From Carex sylvatica (taxonomy: Eukaryota; Streptophyta; Magnoliopsida; Poales; Cyperaceae), in NCBI GenBank assembly GCA_964058845.1, contig CAXKVR010000095.1, positions 1 through 32,863 of the forward strand: 32,863 bases of DNA, read 5' to 3'. The first letter of the stretch is position 1, and each line of letters opens with the position of its first letter. The position numbers and the translations under genes were made by a program. Under the pieces are notes generated by a model. The model was not told the origin of the DNA and searched no databases. It was given only the letters and a program-made list of their open reading frames with translations. Below are positions 1 through 9,959 of the stretch, in pieces.

Positions 1-449
1 ACTATGCTCCCGATCAACGGGATATAAATCGGTGGATCAATAGGCAAGATGCTCTTCTAAATTAATATTGGGGTCCCAAACAATATGAACAATAAGAAAA
101 CCCGGCACAAGTACCACCATATCAAGATCAATTTCCTCAATAATTTTCAATACCGGGCGAATTTCAACCACCACAAGGCACCAAAGCACAAATGGTTTGA
201 ATTTGCCAACAACTCTATGCACAACGTATAGAGGCTCAAGAAATGAGAACGGAAATGAGAAACAAAATGAGGAACATACACAATCAAGTTGATCTCAATG
301 CAAGAAACATCGGCTTATTCCGTAACTCACAATCGAGTCTCACATCTCGATTCATAACGATGTATGGAGTTGCCTCATGCACCTCGGATCCTCAAGAAGA
401 AGAGGGACCTCAAGACGCTGGTCCATCACATCAACGAGGCAACGAGTAG
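1..449 (+). pseudogene. 3' end of decayed post-pol ORF (left-arm copy)
   Basis: Plus-strand copy of the end of the ORF described at 7546-8895. Read in the same frame it gives a glutamine-rich segment with several in-frame stops, then an open 68-codon tail from 243 (MRTEMRNKMRNIHNQ…) ending at 449. The stops match the right-arm copy, so decay preceded the inverted duplication. Confidence 0.7.
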
Positions 450-1159
450 CAAAATTTAATTTTTAAATTCAATGAACTTTTATTCTTTTAGTTGCATGTT
501 AAATTTGAACGTTTAATTAGATTTAAATTGTAATGTGAATTGTTTGAATTGGTTGTGTTTGTTGCAATTGGATGAATTATGGATTTAAGGGTTAAATTGC
601 ATAATTATTATATCTTATGAATTGTGAATTGTTTATAGGATTGAAATGTAAAAAGGTCATTTGCATGACTTACTTGAAGTGCTATATTATGAAAATTTGT
701 TGATTGATGATGATGTGTATAAAATGTAGGAAGTGATGTAGAAATTGTATGAATTGATAACTTATCAAGGATTAAATTGCAAAATTGTTGAATGCCTATG
801 CTTGTATATCTTGGAATATTGATAAGTTATATGGAATGTTGAAACGCATAAAATAAATTGACTTGTGTGCATATGTAAATATGCATGAATTGATTTATCG
901 AATAACATTTTTATTTTTAAAATGTATTTGTCTCTTGTTGCGAACAATGGAAGAATATATCCTCAATTATATTTTATTTATCGGTATAATATTACTAAAT
1001 TGAGGGGAAGTGCATATTTTGAGGGATAGCACTTTGAAAATGTACTTATTTGTCTCTCTTTCGTCGATTTCCAAAAGGGAGAGAAATTGGTACCAATGAC
1101 TAGACAATGCGAAATTAGACTTATAAATTTACTCGCATTGTATGTTTTTTAAAATCGTC
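450..1159. other. AT-rich noncoding 3' region of copia element (left arm)
   Basis: No gene is seen between the end of the decayed ORF and the polypurine tract. The sequence is AT-rich, with short open frames that look random. The mirror copy is 6835-7545. Confidence 0.7.
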
Positions 1160-1172
1160 AAAAGGGGGAGAT

Positions 1173-2317
1173 TGTTGGTTGTAGCAATAATCTTTTTCGT
1201 CTATTTGACTAATTTGCAAAAACATACAATTATTGAATTTTATGATTTCTTTTAATTTTGAAAAATATGTAGGTTCAAGTTAAATGAAATTTCATAATGG
1301 AATACTTAGACCAAAGAAATCATGAATACACTTATCAAAAATTTGAATTGTAAAATCATAAGCTTGGTAAAATAAGTTTAAGGCTATTTAAACAGGGATA
1401 AAATGTTGGTAACGTTTGTAAAATGTTGTAACGTTTTAGGCATGTCTGAAACGCTGAAGAAATAATTGATCAAACTCAGAAAATAAAATAAAACGTTGTA
1501 ACGTTTTCGTAAAACATTGTAACGTTTTAAGTTGTCAGAACAGCTGTAATATAACTGTGCAAATCAATATGAAACGTTACAACGTTTTACAACTGTTGTA
1601 ACGTTCCAAGAGTGTTAGAGCTTTAAGCACAACTGTATCAGAATTCAAAATAAAACGTTGAAATGATTTAATTAATTCTGAGCTTTAGAAATTCATGTTT
1701 TTGATCAAGTTTGAGTCAGTGCGAAATGTTACATAACGTTATATAATCGTTGGTAACGTTTTAGCTCACTTAGCTCATTTTTGAGCTGTTTCTATAAATA
1801 GGGTTTTGGGCTTTCTTTCCAAAGAATTCTAGCCAACCCTAAACTTCTAAAACACGATTTTTTGAGAGCTTTAGTTACTCCATTGTTGTGAGAGCTTAAA
1901 ACTTCAAAATCCCTTAAACAACCTCAAACTCACTTCACTAATATCAAGTTAGATTAGATTAGAGTGATCTATTGAGTGTTTCTCTTGAGTAGCTTAAACT
2001 TAGAGACCTTGTTCTCATCTCTAGGAGGCCGTGTGACTTCCCTTGGTTGTAAGGGCTCGCCGGATCTCGTTTCTAGTTGGCCGATTGACTTTCTGCTTGG
2101 ATTGTAAGGGCTCAACGGTTCACAAGTTGTAATCATTTCGTATTGAGTAATAGAAAGACGCACTTAGAAGAGGTTGCGAAGCCCCGGAGATGTAGGCCTT
2201 TGGTTTGCCGAACTCCGTTATCATTCCGCGTGTCAAATTTCTCTAAACTCTTATATTTACTTTTAATTGTGATTATTTTTTGTTTTTAGAGTAATTAGTG
2301 GTGCCCCAAATTCAACA
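1173..2317 (+). repeat. Copia LTR (left arm)
   Basis: The LTR begins TGTTGGTTGTAGC directly after a purine tract and ends CCAAATTCAACA, giving the TG…CA termini and the 5-bp TGTTG/CAACA inverted ends typical of LTRs. In transcriptional order it holds an AACGTT-rich array (about 1395-1765), TATAAATAG at 1793-1801, then the presumed R/U5 part. It is 1145 bp long and is the mirror of 5677-6821. Confidence 0.93.
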
Positions 2318-2702
2318 CATTGTTGTGAGAGCTTAAAACTTCAAAATTCCTCAAACAACCTCAAATCCACTTAACTAATCTTGGGTTAGATTAGGTTAGA
2401 GTGGTCTATTGAGTGTTTATCTTGAGTAACTTAAACTAAGAGACCTTGTTCTCATCTCTAGTTGGCTGATTGACTTCTCACTTGAATTGTAAGGGCTCAA
2501 CGGTTCACAAGTTGTAATCATTTCGTATTGAGTAATAGAAATGCGCACCTAGAAGAGGTTGCGAAGCTCCGGAGACATAGTCCTTTATTTTGCCGAACTC
2601 CGTTATTATCCCGCGTGTCAATTCTCTCTAAACTCATCTATTTACTTTCAATTGCAATTTATTTTCAGTTTTTGAGCTATTAGCGGTGCACTTAGTATGA
2701 CA
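2318..2702 (+). repeat. Fragment of older LTR (left arm)
   Basis: Diverged duplicate of the R/U5 part of the adjacent LTR (shared CATTGTTGTGAGAGC, and an ending related to GTGCACTTAGTATGACA). It is the left-arm mirror of 5292-5676, one half of the solo LTR interrupted by the younger element. Confidence 0.9.
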
Positions 2703-3572
2703 ACACTGACTGACATATGAAAGTATTAATATCAAGTATTACAAGTATTTATACCTATGCACTGGAGTATTTATACCTATGTTGTCAACTATTTTTGTTA
2801 GAGAAATTTTAACGCATTGACGGGGAAGGTTGATGGAAGGATGCAGGGTCCCTACTACTTCATTTGATGAAGGTTGATGCAAGACCATTGAGGCCTAAAA
2901 AAGGGTGATCATATCGTTATGCGTGCAAGTATTAATATTTTATTTTGCAATAATTAATTTATTGTATTTTAGTATTTATACTTATGAAAGTTAATGCAAG
3001 GTGAGTGTGTCAACTGGAAAAGAGAACCATATAATTAGTATGGACCATAATATAATTTTTCCTTAATATCGTTGGAGGATAGAGGGGGACAAAAATGTGG
3101 TGATAATTATAATTATTCAAAAAATAAACAACATTAACCCAGGGTTATGGTCGGTCCTACTTTATATTTACTCCTCAAAATTAATTGGGTGTAGGGAGGT
3201 AGGGGGAATTCAGATGCTCCCGGTACCGTAATAGGGAATCTTTTATTGGATCTAGACCATTCTTTTTAACTTGGCACGAATCATTAAGCACAAAAATGAT
3301 GTCCCCCGCACTAGCTCGGATCTCAAAGCTACTGAGAGTTAATCTCAAACCGTAAATTGAAGGGAATCTTTTACAATATTGGAGAGGATATTTGTCCATA
3401 TATATATACCAATTGTTTTGCCTAGTTGTTGAAGGGATTCTTCTTAGTCCCTGTTAGATGTAAAAGCTGATTTTAGAAGACAATTCATCATAGCGCCGAT
3501 CTCCGGTAGGGGAAACTGGATTATCAATTTATTTTTATCATCTGTATGATTTATTATTTTAACATATTGTGA
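2703..3572. other. Flanking DNA, left arm, no gene
   Basis: AT-rich DNA between the old LTR fragment and the MITE, with several GTATTTATAC-type motifs near 2735-2990. A 72-codon minus-strand open frame at 3181-3399 exists here and, mirrored, at 4595-4813. I recognise nothing in it and regard it as chance. The mirror region is 4422-5291. Confidence 0.6.
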
Positions 3573-3581
3573 TAGAAATAA

Positions 3582-4003
3582 GGGAAAATTGTGAAAATGC
3601 CACTCCAAAACCTTCAAATTGTGAAAATGCCATCCTTAACTTTGAAATTGTAAAAATGCCACTCCAAACTTCATTAATTGTAATTTTGCCACTCCAAATA
3701 ATTAATGACTAAAATACCCTCCCAAAAAATTTTCCACCTCTTCTAACTGCAGAAATTTTTTGGAGTCAACCACGCAGAAACCCTAGATTTTGTCAACTAC
3801 GCAAAAAAATTCTGCAGTTAGAAGAGGTGGGAACCGGGTGGGAGAAGAGGAGTTTGGTGATGGGAGGGTATTTTAGTCATTAATTATTTGGAGTGACAAA
3901 ATTACAATTAATGAAGTTTGGAGTGGCATTTTTACAATTTCAAAGTTCAGGATGGCATTTTCACAATTTGAAGGTTTTGGAGTGGCATTTTCATAATTTT
4001 CCC
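3582..4003. mobile_element. Mutator-type foldback MITE, complete copy
   Basis: A 422-bp element begins GGGAAAATTGTGAAAATGCC and ends with the inverse (…CATAATTTTCCC). Its long terminal inverted repeats of roughly 170-180 bp occupy most of the length, around a short centre. It is flanked by a perfect 9-bp direct repeat, TAGAAATAA (3573-3581 and 4004-4012). Long TIRs and a 9-bp target duplication are the hallmark of Mutator-like non-autonomous elements. There is no coding capacity. As single strands the TIRs would fold into a long hairpin, which is relevant to the palindrome centred here. Confidence 0.9.
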
Positions 4004-4101
4004 TAGAAATAAATATCTCAAGTGTCAAGCCTTATTTATAGCCAATCTGAAATGTTCGTCACTTAAATTTAAATAGAGTATTTTTTTTTCGAACTTTCAA
4101 A
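3893..4101. other. Palindrome spacer (single-copy centre)
   Basis: These 209 bases have no mirror partner. They contain the last 111 bases of the foldback MITE's right terminal repeat (to 4003), the second 9-bp target duplication (4004-4012), and about 90 bases of AT-rich DNA with a T9 run. The right arm begins abruptly at 4102 with TCCAAATAATTAATGAC, a string that also occurs in the MITE's left terminal repeat near 3695. Confidence 0.9.
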
Positions 4102-4412
4102 TCCAAATAATTAATGACTAAAATACCCTCCCATCACCAAACTCCTCTTCTCCCACCCGGTTCCCACCTCTTCTAACTGCAGAATTTTTTTGCGTAGTTG
4201 ACAAAATCTAGGGTTTCTGCGTGGTTGACTCCAAAAAATTTCTGCAGTTAGAAGAGGTGGAAAATTTTTTGGGAGGGTATTTTAGTCATTAATTATTTGG
4301 AGTGGCAAAATTACAATTAATGAAGTTTGGAGTGGCATTTTTACAATTTCAAAGTTAAGGATGGCATTTTCACAATTTGAAGGTTTTGGAGTGGCATTTT
4401 CACAATTTTCCC
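4102..4412. mobile_element. Truncated mirror copy of the foldback MITE
   Basis: Reverse-complement copy of 3582-3892. It has one full terminal repeat (ending …CACAATTTTCCC at 4412) and the centre, but lacks the outer 111 bases of the other terminal repeat. The truncation point is exactly the right-arm boundary of the palindrome. Confidence 0.9.
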
Positions 4413-5286
4413 TTATTTCTATCACAATATGTTAAAATAATAAATCATACAGATGATAAAAATAAATTGATAATCCAGTTTCCCCTACCGGAGATCGGCG
4501 CTATGATGAATTGTCTTCTAAAATCAGCTTTTACATCTAACAGGGACTAAGAAGAATCCCTTCAACAACTAGGCAAAACAATTGGTATATATATATGGAC
4601 AAATATCCTCTCCAATATTGTAAAAGATTCCCTTCAATTTACGGTTTGAGATTAACTCTCAGTAGCTTTGAGATCCGAGCTAGTGCGGGGGACATCATTT
4701 TTGTGCTTAATGATTCGTGCCAAGTTAAAAAGAATGGTCTAGATCCAATAAAAGATTCCCTATTACGGTACCGGGAGCATCTGAATTCCCCCTACCTCCC
4801 TACACCCAATTAATTTTGAGGAGTAAATATAAAGTAGGACCGACCATAACCCTGGGTTAATGTTGTTTATTTTTTGAATAATTATAATTATCACCACATT
4901 TTTGTCCCCCTCTATCCTCCAACGATATTAAGGAAAAATTATATTATGGTCCATACTAATTATATGGTTCTCTTTTCCAGTTGACACACTCACCTTGCAT
5001 TAACTTTCATAAGTATAAATACTAAAATACAATAAATTAATTATTGCAAAATAAAATATTAATACTTGCACGCATAACGATATGATCACCCTTTTTTAGG
5101 CCTCAATGGTCTTGCATCAACCTTCATCAAATGAAGTAGTAGGGACCCTGCATCCTTCCATCAACCTTCCCCGTCAATGCGTTAAAATTTCTCTAACAAA
5201 AATAGTTGACAACATAGGTATAAATACTCCAGTGCATAGGTATAAATACTTGTAATACTTGATATTAATACTTTCAGATGTCAGTC
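4413..5286. other. Flanking DNA, right arm, no gene
   Basis: Mirror of 2703-3581. It starts with the mirrored 9-bp MITE target duplication and ends at the AGTGT target duplication of the old LTR. It holds repeated TATAAATACT motifs (around 5215-5265) like those on the far side of the LTR at 17757 and 18777, consistent with one original target region. No supported gene. Confidence 0.6.
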
Positions 5287-5291
5287 AGTGT
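5287..5291. repeat. Target-site duplication of the old solo LTR (left)
   Basis: AGTGT immediately before TGTCATACTAAG. The partner AGTGT lies at 17727-17731, right after …GAACAACA. This pair shows that the two halves at 5292-5676 and 16968-17726 belong to one insertion. Confidence 0.85.
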
Positions 5292-5676
5292 TGTCATACT
5301 AAGTGCACCGCTAATAGCTCAAAAACTGAAAATAAATTGCAATTGAAAGTAAATAGATGAGTTTAGAGAGAATTGACACGCGGGATAATAACGGAGTTCG
5401 GCAAAATAAAGGACTATGTCTCCGGAGCTTCGCAACCTCTTCTAGGTGCGCATTTCTATTACTCAATACGAAATGATTACAACTTGTGAACCGTTGAGCC
5501 CTTACAATTCAAGTGAGAAGTCAATCAGCCAACTAGAGATGAGAACAAGGTCTCTTAGTTTAAGTTACTCAAGATAAACACTCAATAGACCACTCTAACC
5601 TAATCTAACCCAAGATTAGTTAAGTGGATTTGAGGTTGTTTGAGGAATTTTGAAGTTTTAAGCTCTCACAACAATG
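5292..5676 (-). repeat. Older solo LTR, 3' half (minus orientation)
   Basis: It begins TGTCATACTAAGTGCACC, a diverged version of the younger LTR terminus TGTTGAATTTGGGGCACC, and stops at CAATG, where the younger copia element is inserted. With 16968-17726 it rebuilds an LTR of about 1144 bp. No internal region adjoins either end, so it is a solo LTR left by LTR-LTR recombination. Confidence 0.88.
5672..5676. repeat. Target-site duplication of the full copia element (left)
   Basis: CAATG immediately before TGTTGAATTTGG. The same five bases follow the other end at 16963-16967. A 5-bp duplication is standard for Ty1/copia integration. Confidence 0.92.
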
Positions 5677-6821
5677 TGTTGAATTTGGGGCACCACTAAT
5701 TACTCTAAAAACAAAAAATAATCACAATTAAAAGTAAATATAAGAGTTTAGAGAAATTTGACACGCGGAATGATAACGGAGTTCGGCAAACCAAAGGCCT
5801 ACATCTCCGGGGCTTCGCAACCTCTTCTAAGTGCGTCTTTCTATTACTCAATACGAAATGATTACAACTTGTGAACCGTTGAGCCCTTACAATCCAAGCA
5901 GAAAGTCAATCGGCCAACTAGAAACGAGATCCGGCGAGCCCTTACAACCAAGGGAAGTCACACGGCCTCCTAGAGATGAGAACAAGGTCTCTAAGTTTAA
6001 GCTACTCAAGAGAAACACTCAATAGATCACTCTAATCTAATCTAACTTGATATTAGTGAAGTGAGTTTGAGGTTGTTTAAGGGATTTTGAAGTTTTAAGC
6101 TCTCACAACAATGGAGTAACTAAAGCTCTCAAAAAATCGTGTTTTAGAAGTTTAGGGTTGGCTAGAATTCTTTGGAAAGAAAGCCCAAAACCCTATTTAT
6201 AGAAACAGCTCAAAAATGAGCTAAGTGAGCTAAAACGTTACCAACGATTATATAACGTTATGTAACATTTCGCACTGACTCAAACTTGATCAAAAACATG
6301 AATTTCTAAAGCTCAGAATTAATTAAATCATTTCAACGTTTTATTTTGAATTCTGATACAGTTGTGCTTAAAGCTCTAACACTCTTGGAACGTTACAACA
6401 GTTGTAAAACGTTGTAACGTTTCATATTGATTTGCACAGTTATATTACAGCTGTTCTGACAACTTAAAACGTTACAATGTTTTACGAAAACGTTACAACG
6501 TTTTATTTTATTTTCTGAGTTTGATCAATTATTTCTTCAGCGTTTCAGACATGCCTAAAACGTTACAACATTTTACAAACGTTACCAACATTTTATCCCT
6601 GTTTAAATAGCCTTAAACTTATTTTACCAAGCTTATGATTTTACAATTCAAATTTTTGATAAGTGTATTCATGATTTCTTTGGTCTAAGTATTCCATTAT
6701 GAAATTTCATTTAACTTGAACCTACATATTTTTCAAAATTAAAAGAAATCATAAAATTCAATAATTGTATGTTTTTGCAAATTAGTCAAATAGACGAAAA
6801 AGATTATTGCTACAACCAACA
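5677..6821 (-). repeat. 3' LTR of the copia element
   Basis: 1145 bp with TGTTG…CAACA ends. On the minus strand it follows the polypurine tract. A TATAAATAG box lies at 6193-6201 and an AACGTT array at about 6230-6600. Compared with the 5' LTR it lacks 92 bases between two copies of TAAAACGTTACCAACG (16262 and 16354 in the 5' LTR). The old solo LTR keeps the corresponding sequence, so this copy lost it. Confidence 0.95.
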
Positions 6822-6822
6822 A

Positions 6823-6834
6823 TCTCCCCCTTTT
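6823..6834 (-). promoter_or_regulatory. Polypurine tract
   Basis: The minus strand reads AAAAGGGGGAGA, followed by one base and then the 3' LTR start TGTTGG. This is the plus-strand DNA primer site for reverse transcription. The left-arm copy lies at 1160-1171 on the plus strand. Confidence 0.9.
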
Positions 6835-7545
6835 GACGATTTTAAAAAACATACAATGCGAGTAAATTTATAAGTCTAATTTCGCATTGTCTAGTCATTG
6901 GTACCAATTTCTCTCCCTTTTGGAAATCGACGAAAGAGAGACAAATAAGTACATTTTCAAAGTGCTATCCCTCAAAATATGCACTTCCCCTCAATTTAGT
7001 AATATTATACCGATAAATAAAATATAATTGAGGATATATTCTTCCATTGTTCGCAACAAGAGACAAATACATTTTAAAAATAAAAAATGTTATTCGATAA
7101 ATCAATTCATGCATATTTACATATGCACACAAGTCAATTTATTTTATGCGTTTCAACATTCCATATAACTTATCAATATTCCAAGATATACAAGCATAGG
7201 CATTCAACAATTTTGCAATTTAATCCTTGATAAGTTATCAATTCATACAATTTCTACATCACTTCCTACATTTTATACACATCATCATCAATCAACAAAT
7301 TTTCATAATATAGCACTTCAAGTAAGTCATGCAAATGACCTTTTTACATTTCAATCCTATAAACAATTCACAATTCATAAGATATAATAATTATGCAATT
7401 TAACCCTTAAATCCATAATTCATCCAATTGCAACAAACACAACCAATTCAAACAATTCACATTACAATTTAAATCTAATTAAACGTTCAAATTTAACATG
7501 CAACTAAAAGAATAAAAGTTCATTGAATTTAAAAATTAAATTTTG
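6835..7545. other. AT-rich noncoding 3' region of copia element (right arm)
   Basis: No gene is seen between the end of the post-pol ORF and the polypurine tract. Mirror of 450-1159. Confidence 0.7.
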
Positions 7546-8895
7546 CTACTCGTTGCCTCGTTGATGTGATGGACCAGCGTCTTGAGGTCCCTCTTCTTCT
7601 TGAGGATCCGAGGTGCATGAGGCAACTCCATACATCGTTATGAATCGAGATGTGAGACTCGATTGTGAGTTACGGAATAAGCCGATGTTTCTTGCATTGA
7701 GATCAACTTGATTGTGTATGTTCCTCATTTTGTTTCTCATTTCCGTTCTCATTTCTTGAGCCTCTATACGTTGTGCATAGAGTTGTTGGCAAATTCAAAC
7801 CATTTGTGCTTTGGTGCCTTGTGGTGGTTGAAATTCGCCCGGTATTGAAAATTATTGAGGGAATTGATCTTGATATGGTGGTACTTGTGCCGGGTTTTCT
7901 TATTGTTCATATTGTTTGGGACCCCAATATTAATTTAGAAGAGCATCTTGCCTATTGATCCACCGATTTATATCCCGTTGATCGGGAGCATAGTGCATTA
8001 GACCCGAAGTAGCAGTAACTAGAACTCAATTTATCTTAGTTAACTAAGAAGCCAAGTTAATCGGAAAGAAGTAGTGTTGATCCTCCGGTATTTCAATACC
8101 ATTTGCCCGAATGATTTTATAGATGAGATGGGCATATGGCAAATGAGCCACCGTGCTGTCAAAAGCACTTTGCATGTGACGAAGGATGATGTATAGGATG
8201 TTGAATTGTTTGTCATCCTTTTGAATAAGATGGCGTAGATAGTACATGGGTCCCCATTCAAGGTTGGTCTTTATGGTAGATTTAGGAACAAGAATGTTAT
8301 TGATGAATAGGAAAAGCAATCTATGCATGGATGGAAGATGAGATACATAGACTGGACCACAACCGATGTTGTTTCGGTCAAACCATTTCTTGTAATGATC
8401 GACCGTATCAACGGTCATTTGAGTCCAACCCCTTAAGATATATGTTTCCTCACCCTTATTCGGCAATTCAAGCCATTGTGCCACATTTTCAAGTGAGAGA
8501 TGAAGTTATTTCCCGCAAACTCATGTGGTGAGATAGAACGAGTTTTTCTTAATTATAAGATTGGCATAGAAGGTTCGTGTAAGAAGGTCGGTATATGGTT
8601 CACAAGCGGTCAAGATTGGTTCCCACCTCCAATGGTTTATAAACTCAATTATTTTATCATCTTCGGGTTGACGAAAGGTAACCGATGCCTTATGAAAATA
8701 GTAACAATCCGATAAATGCTGGTTCTTAAAATTGAACATGAAATTCTCATATCCCGTTGCATCCCGAAATAGGTATTGGTTGGTTTGTTCAAATTCAAAA
8801 TTAGATTCAAGGTTTGCACCGCTACCTTAACCTTCCTCAATTCCTAATCAAAATTTTTTCTTTTCCTTAGAAACTGCACTTTACTTTGGAGCCAT
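7546..8895 (-). pseudogene. Post-pol ORF of copia element: plant Transposase_32-like protein, many stops
   Basis: One frame of 450 codons can be followed from ATG at 8895 (MAPK-stop-SAVSKEKKK) to the stop at 7546 with no frameshift but about eleven stop codons. Open pieces are 8739-8521 and 8484-8044. The block HWRWEPILTACEPYTDLLTRTFYANL and the later LLFLFINNILVPKS… and LPYAHLIYKIIRANGIEIP match what I recall of the 'putative plant transposon protein' family (Transposase_32), whose function is unknown. The C-terminal part is glutamine-rich and charged (MRTEMRNKMRN…). Its position after RNase H is where Sireviruses carry an env-like gene, but no membrane segment is evident. Family assignment is from memory and moderate. 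Confidence 0.65.
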
Positions 8896-9282
8896 TGAAT
8901 CAAGTTAAAATTGAGAAATTACCAATTGAAGAATTAAGCACCAATCCGAGAAGAGAATGAGACTTGAAGCAGAGTGGTGAAGTCGGATCTTCGATCGAAC
9001 GGTCGGATCGCCGGAATTCAAACTAGGGTTTTGGTTAGGGTTTAGAAGAAGGGAGGAGAGAGAGAGAAACTTGAATTTGAGGGTAGATTCGGGTAGAGGG
9101 AAGAGATGAGAAGGGAAATCCAAAAAAATATCTTGATTTGGTTGAGTATAGTGACCGGAATAGGAGGAGATAGAGAGAAAGGCGGAGAGTGAGAAAGAGA
9201 TAAAGAGAGGAAGAGAGGAGGCATGAGTGGAAAAGAAGAGGAAGGAACGGGTCCAGATCCGTTTAAGTGCATTTTTCGTCTA
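8896..9282 (-). other. GA/CT-rich leader-like segment before post-pol ORF
   Basis: The minus strand is strongly CT-rich (for example TTTCTCTCTCTCTCC near 9060 and more CT runs around 9150-9230) and has only short open frames. Its position between the AACGTT array and the ORF start at 8895 would suit a 5' leader. I saw no clear TATA box. Confidence 0.45.
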
Positions 9283-9850
9283 AAACGTTACAATGATTTA
9301 TAAAACGTTACTAATATTTTCTCAATTACTGCATGATTTTTCTAAAACGTTATAACATTTTCAAATCGTTACGTAACGTTTAGCACTGACTCGAAATGAC
9401 CTTTTGCCAAAAATTATATTTCTCAGATTTTTAACATTTGATTTAAATCGTTACCAATGTTTATGAAACGTTACTAATATTTTTATACAACATTACCAAC
9501 GTTTTTATACAACGTTACAACGTATATAAAATGTTACCAATATTTTACTCAAATACTGCATGATTTACTTGAAATGTTACAACGATTTCAAAATATTATG
9601 TAACGTTTAGCACTGATTCGAAACGACCTTTTTGCCAAAAAATCAATTTCTCAGATTTTCAACATTTACTTTAAATCGTTACCAACGTTTATATAACGTT
9701 ATAACGTTTTCTCTATTTTGCCTGTATTAGATGAAAATGTTACCAACGTTTTATAAACGTTACCAACGTTTTACCTGTATTGCCAGTTAATTGAGTACAT
9801 TTAATGAAAACGTTATAACGTTTTATAAACGTTACCAACGTTTTGCTTTG
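9283..9850 (-). repeat. Internal AACGTT array with 227-bp tandem duplication
   Basis: Between the end of pol and the post-pol ORF lies a second AACGTT-rich region with about eighteen exact hexamers. It includes a GCACTGACTCGAAA segment resembling the LTR block GCACTGACTCAAAC, so it seems derived from LTR U3. Within it, 9321-9464 is repeated at 9548-9692 (period 227) with moderate divergence. In transcript sense the array lies upstream of the extra ORF. Confidence 0.8.
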
Positions 9851-9959
9851 GTAGACAAGTCTTAAAATGAACTGTTTTGATTGCTATGAATTCTTTTGAA
9901 ATGAGGATTTAATATGCCTTATTCTCTATGTTCTAGCATGCCTAATTTGAACCTTAATT

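Larger units (their letters stand above)
1..2317 (+). mobile_element. 3' part of a copia retrotransposon (left palindrome arm)
   Basis: Mirror copy of the 3' end of the element at 5677-16962, here in plus orientation. It comprises the decayed end of the post-pol ORF (1-449), AT-rich noncoding DNA, the polypurine tract AAAAGGGGGAGA (1160-1171) and the LTR (1173-2317). The element is cut by the window start, so upstream parts may exist outside it. Confidence 0.93.
1..3892. repeat. Left arm of giant palindrome
   Basis: This segment is the reverse complement of 4102-7994. Paired coordinates sum to 7995 in the outer part and 7994 in the inner part; the one-base shift is a T-run of five at 908-912 against six A at 7082-7087. 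Two substitutions were seen by eye: 134 versus 7861, and 2717 versus 5277. The arm contains, in order, the 3' part of a copia internal region, its LTR, a fragment of an older LTR, unique flanking DNA and most of a foldback MITE. The window edge cuts the arm, so its real outer end is not visible. Confidence 0.97.
4102..7994. repeat. Right arm of giant palindrome
   Basis: Mirror partner of 1-3892. It runs without interruption into the rest of a full-length copia element, so the pairing stops at 7994 only because the left partner lies outside the window. The same nested insertion junctions (CAATG and AGTGT target duplications) occur in both arms. The arms therefore come from one inverted duplication event, or an assembly duplication, and not from independent insertions. 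Confidence 0.97.

Noticed and set aside
1173..2702. Tandem LTRs as a circular-DNA or double-LTR integration
   Set aside because: The second LTR fragment is diverged and is separated by a CAATG duplication. It is explained by insertion into an older solo LTR.
3181..4813. Mirrored 72-codon ORFs at 3181-3399 and 4595-4813 as genes
   Set aside because: No recognisable domain, no promoter or splice context. Being present twice only reflects the palindrome.
9042..9272. 76-codon minus-strand ORF rich in Ser/Pro/Leu as a signal peptide or env-like protein
   Set aside because: It is produced by CT-rich sequence in front of the post-pol ORF. No conserved motif is seen.
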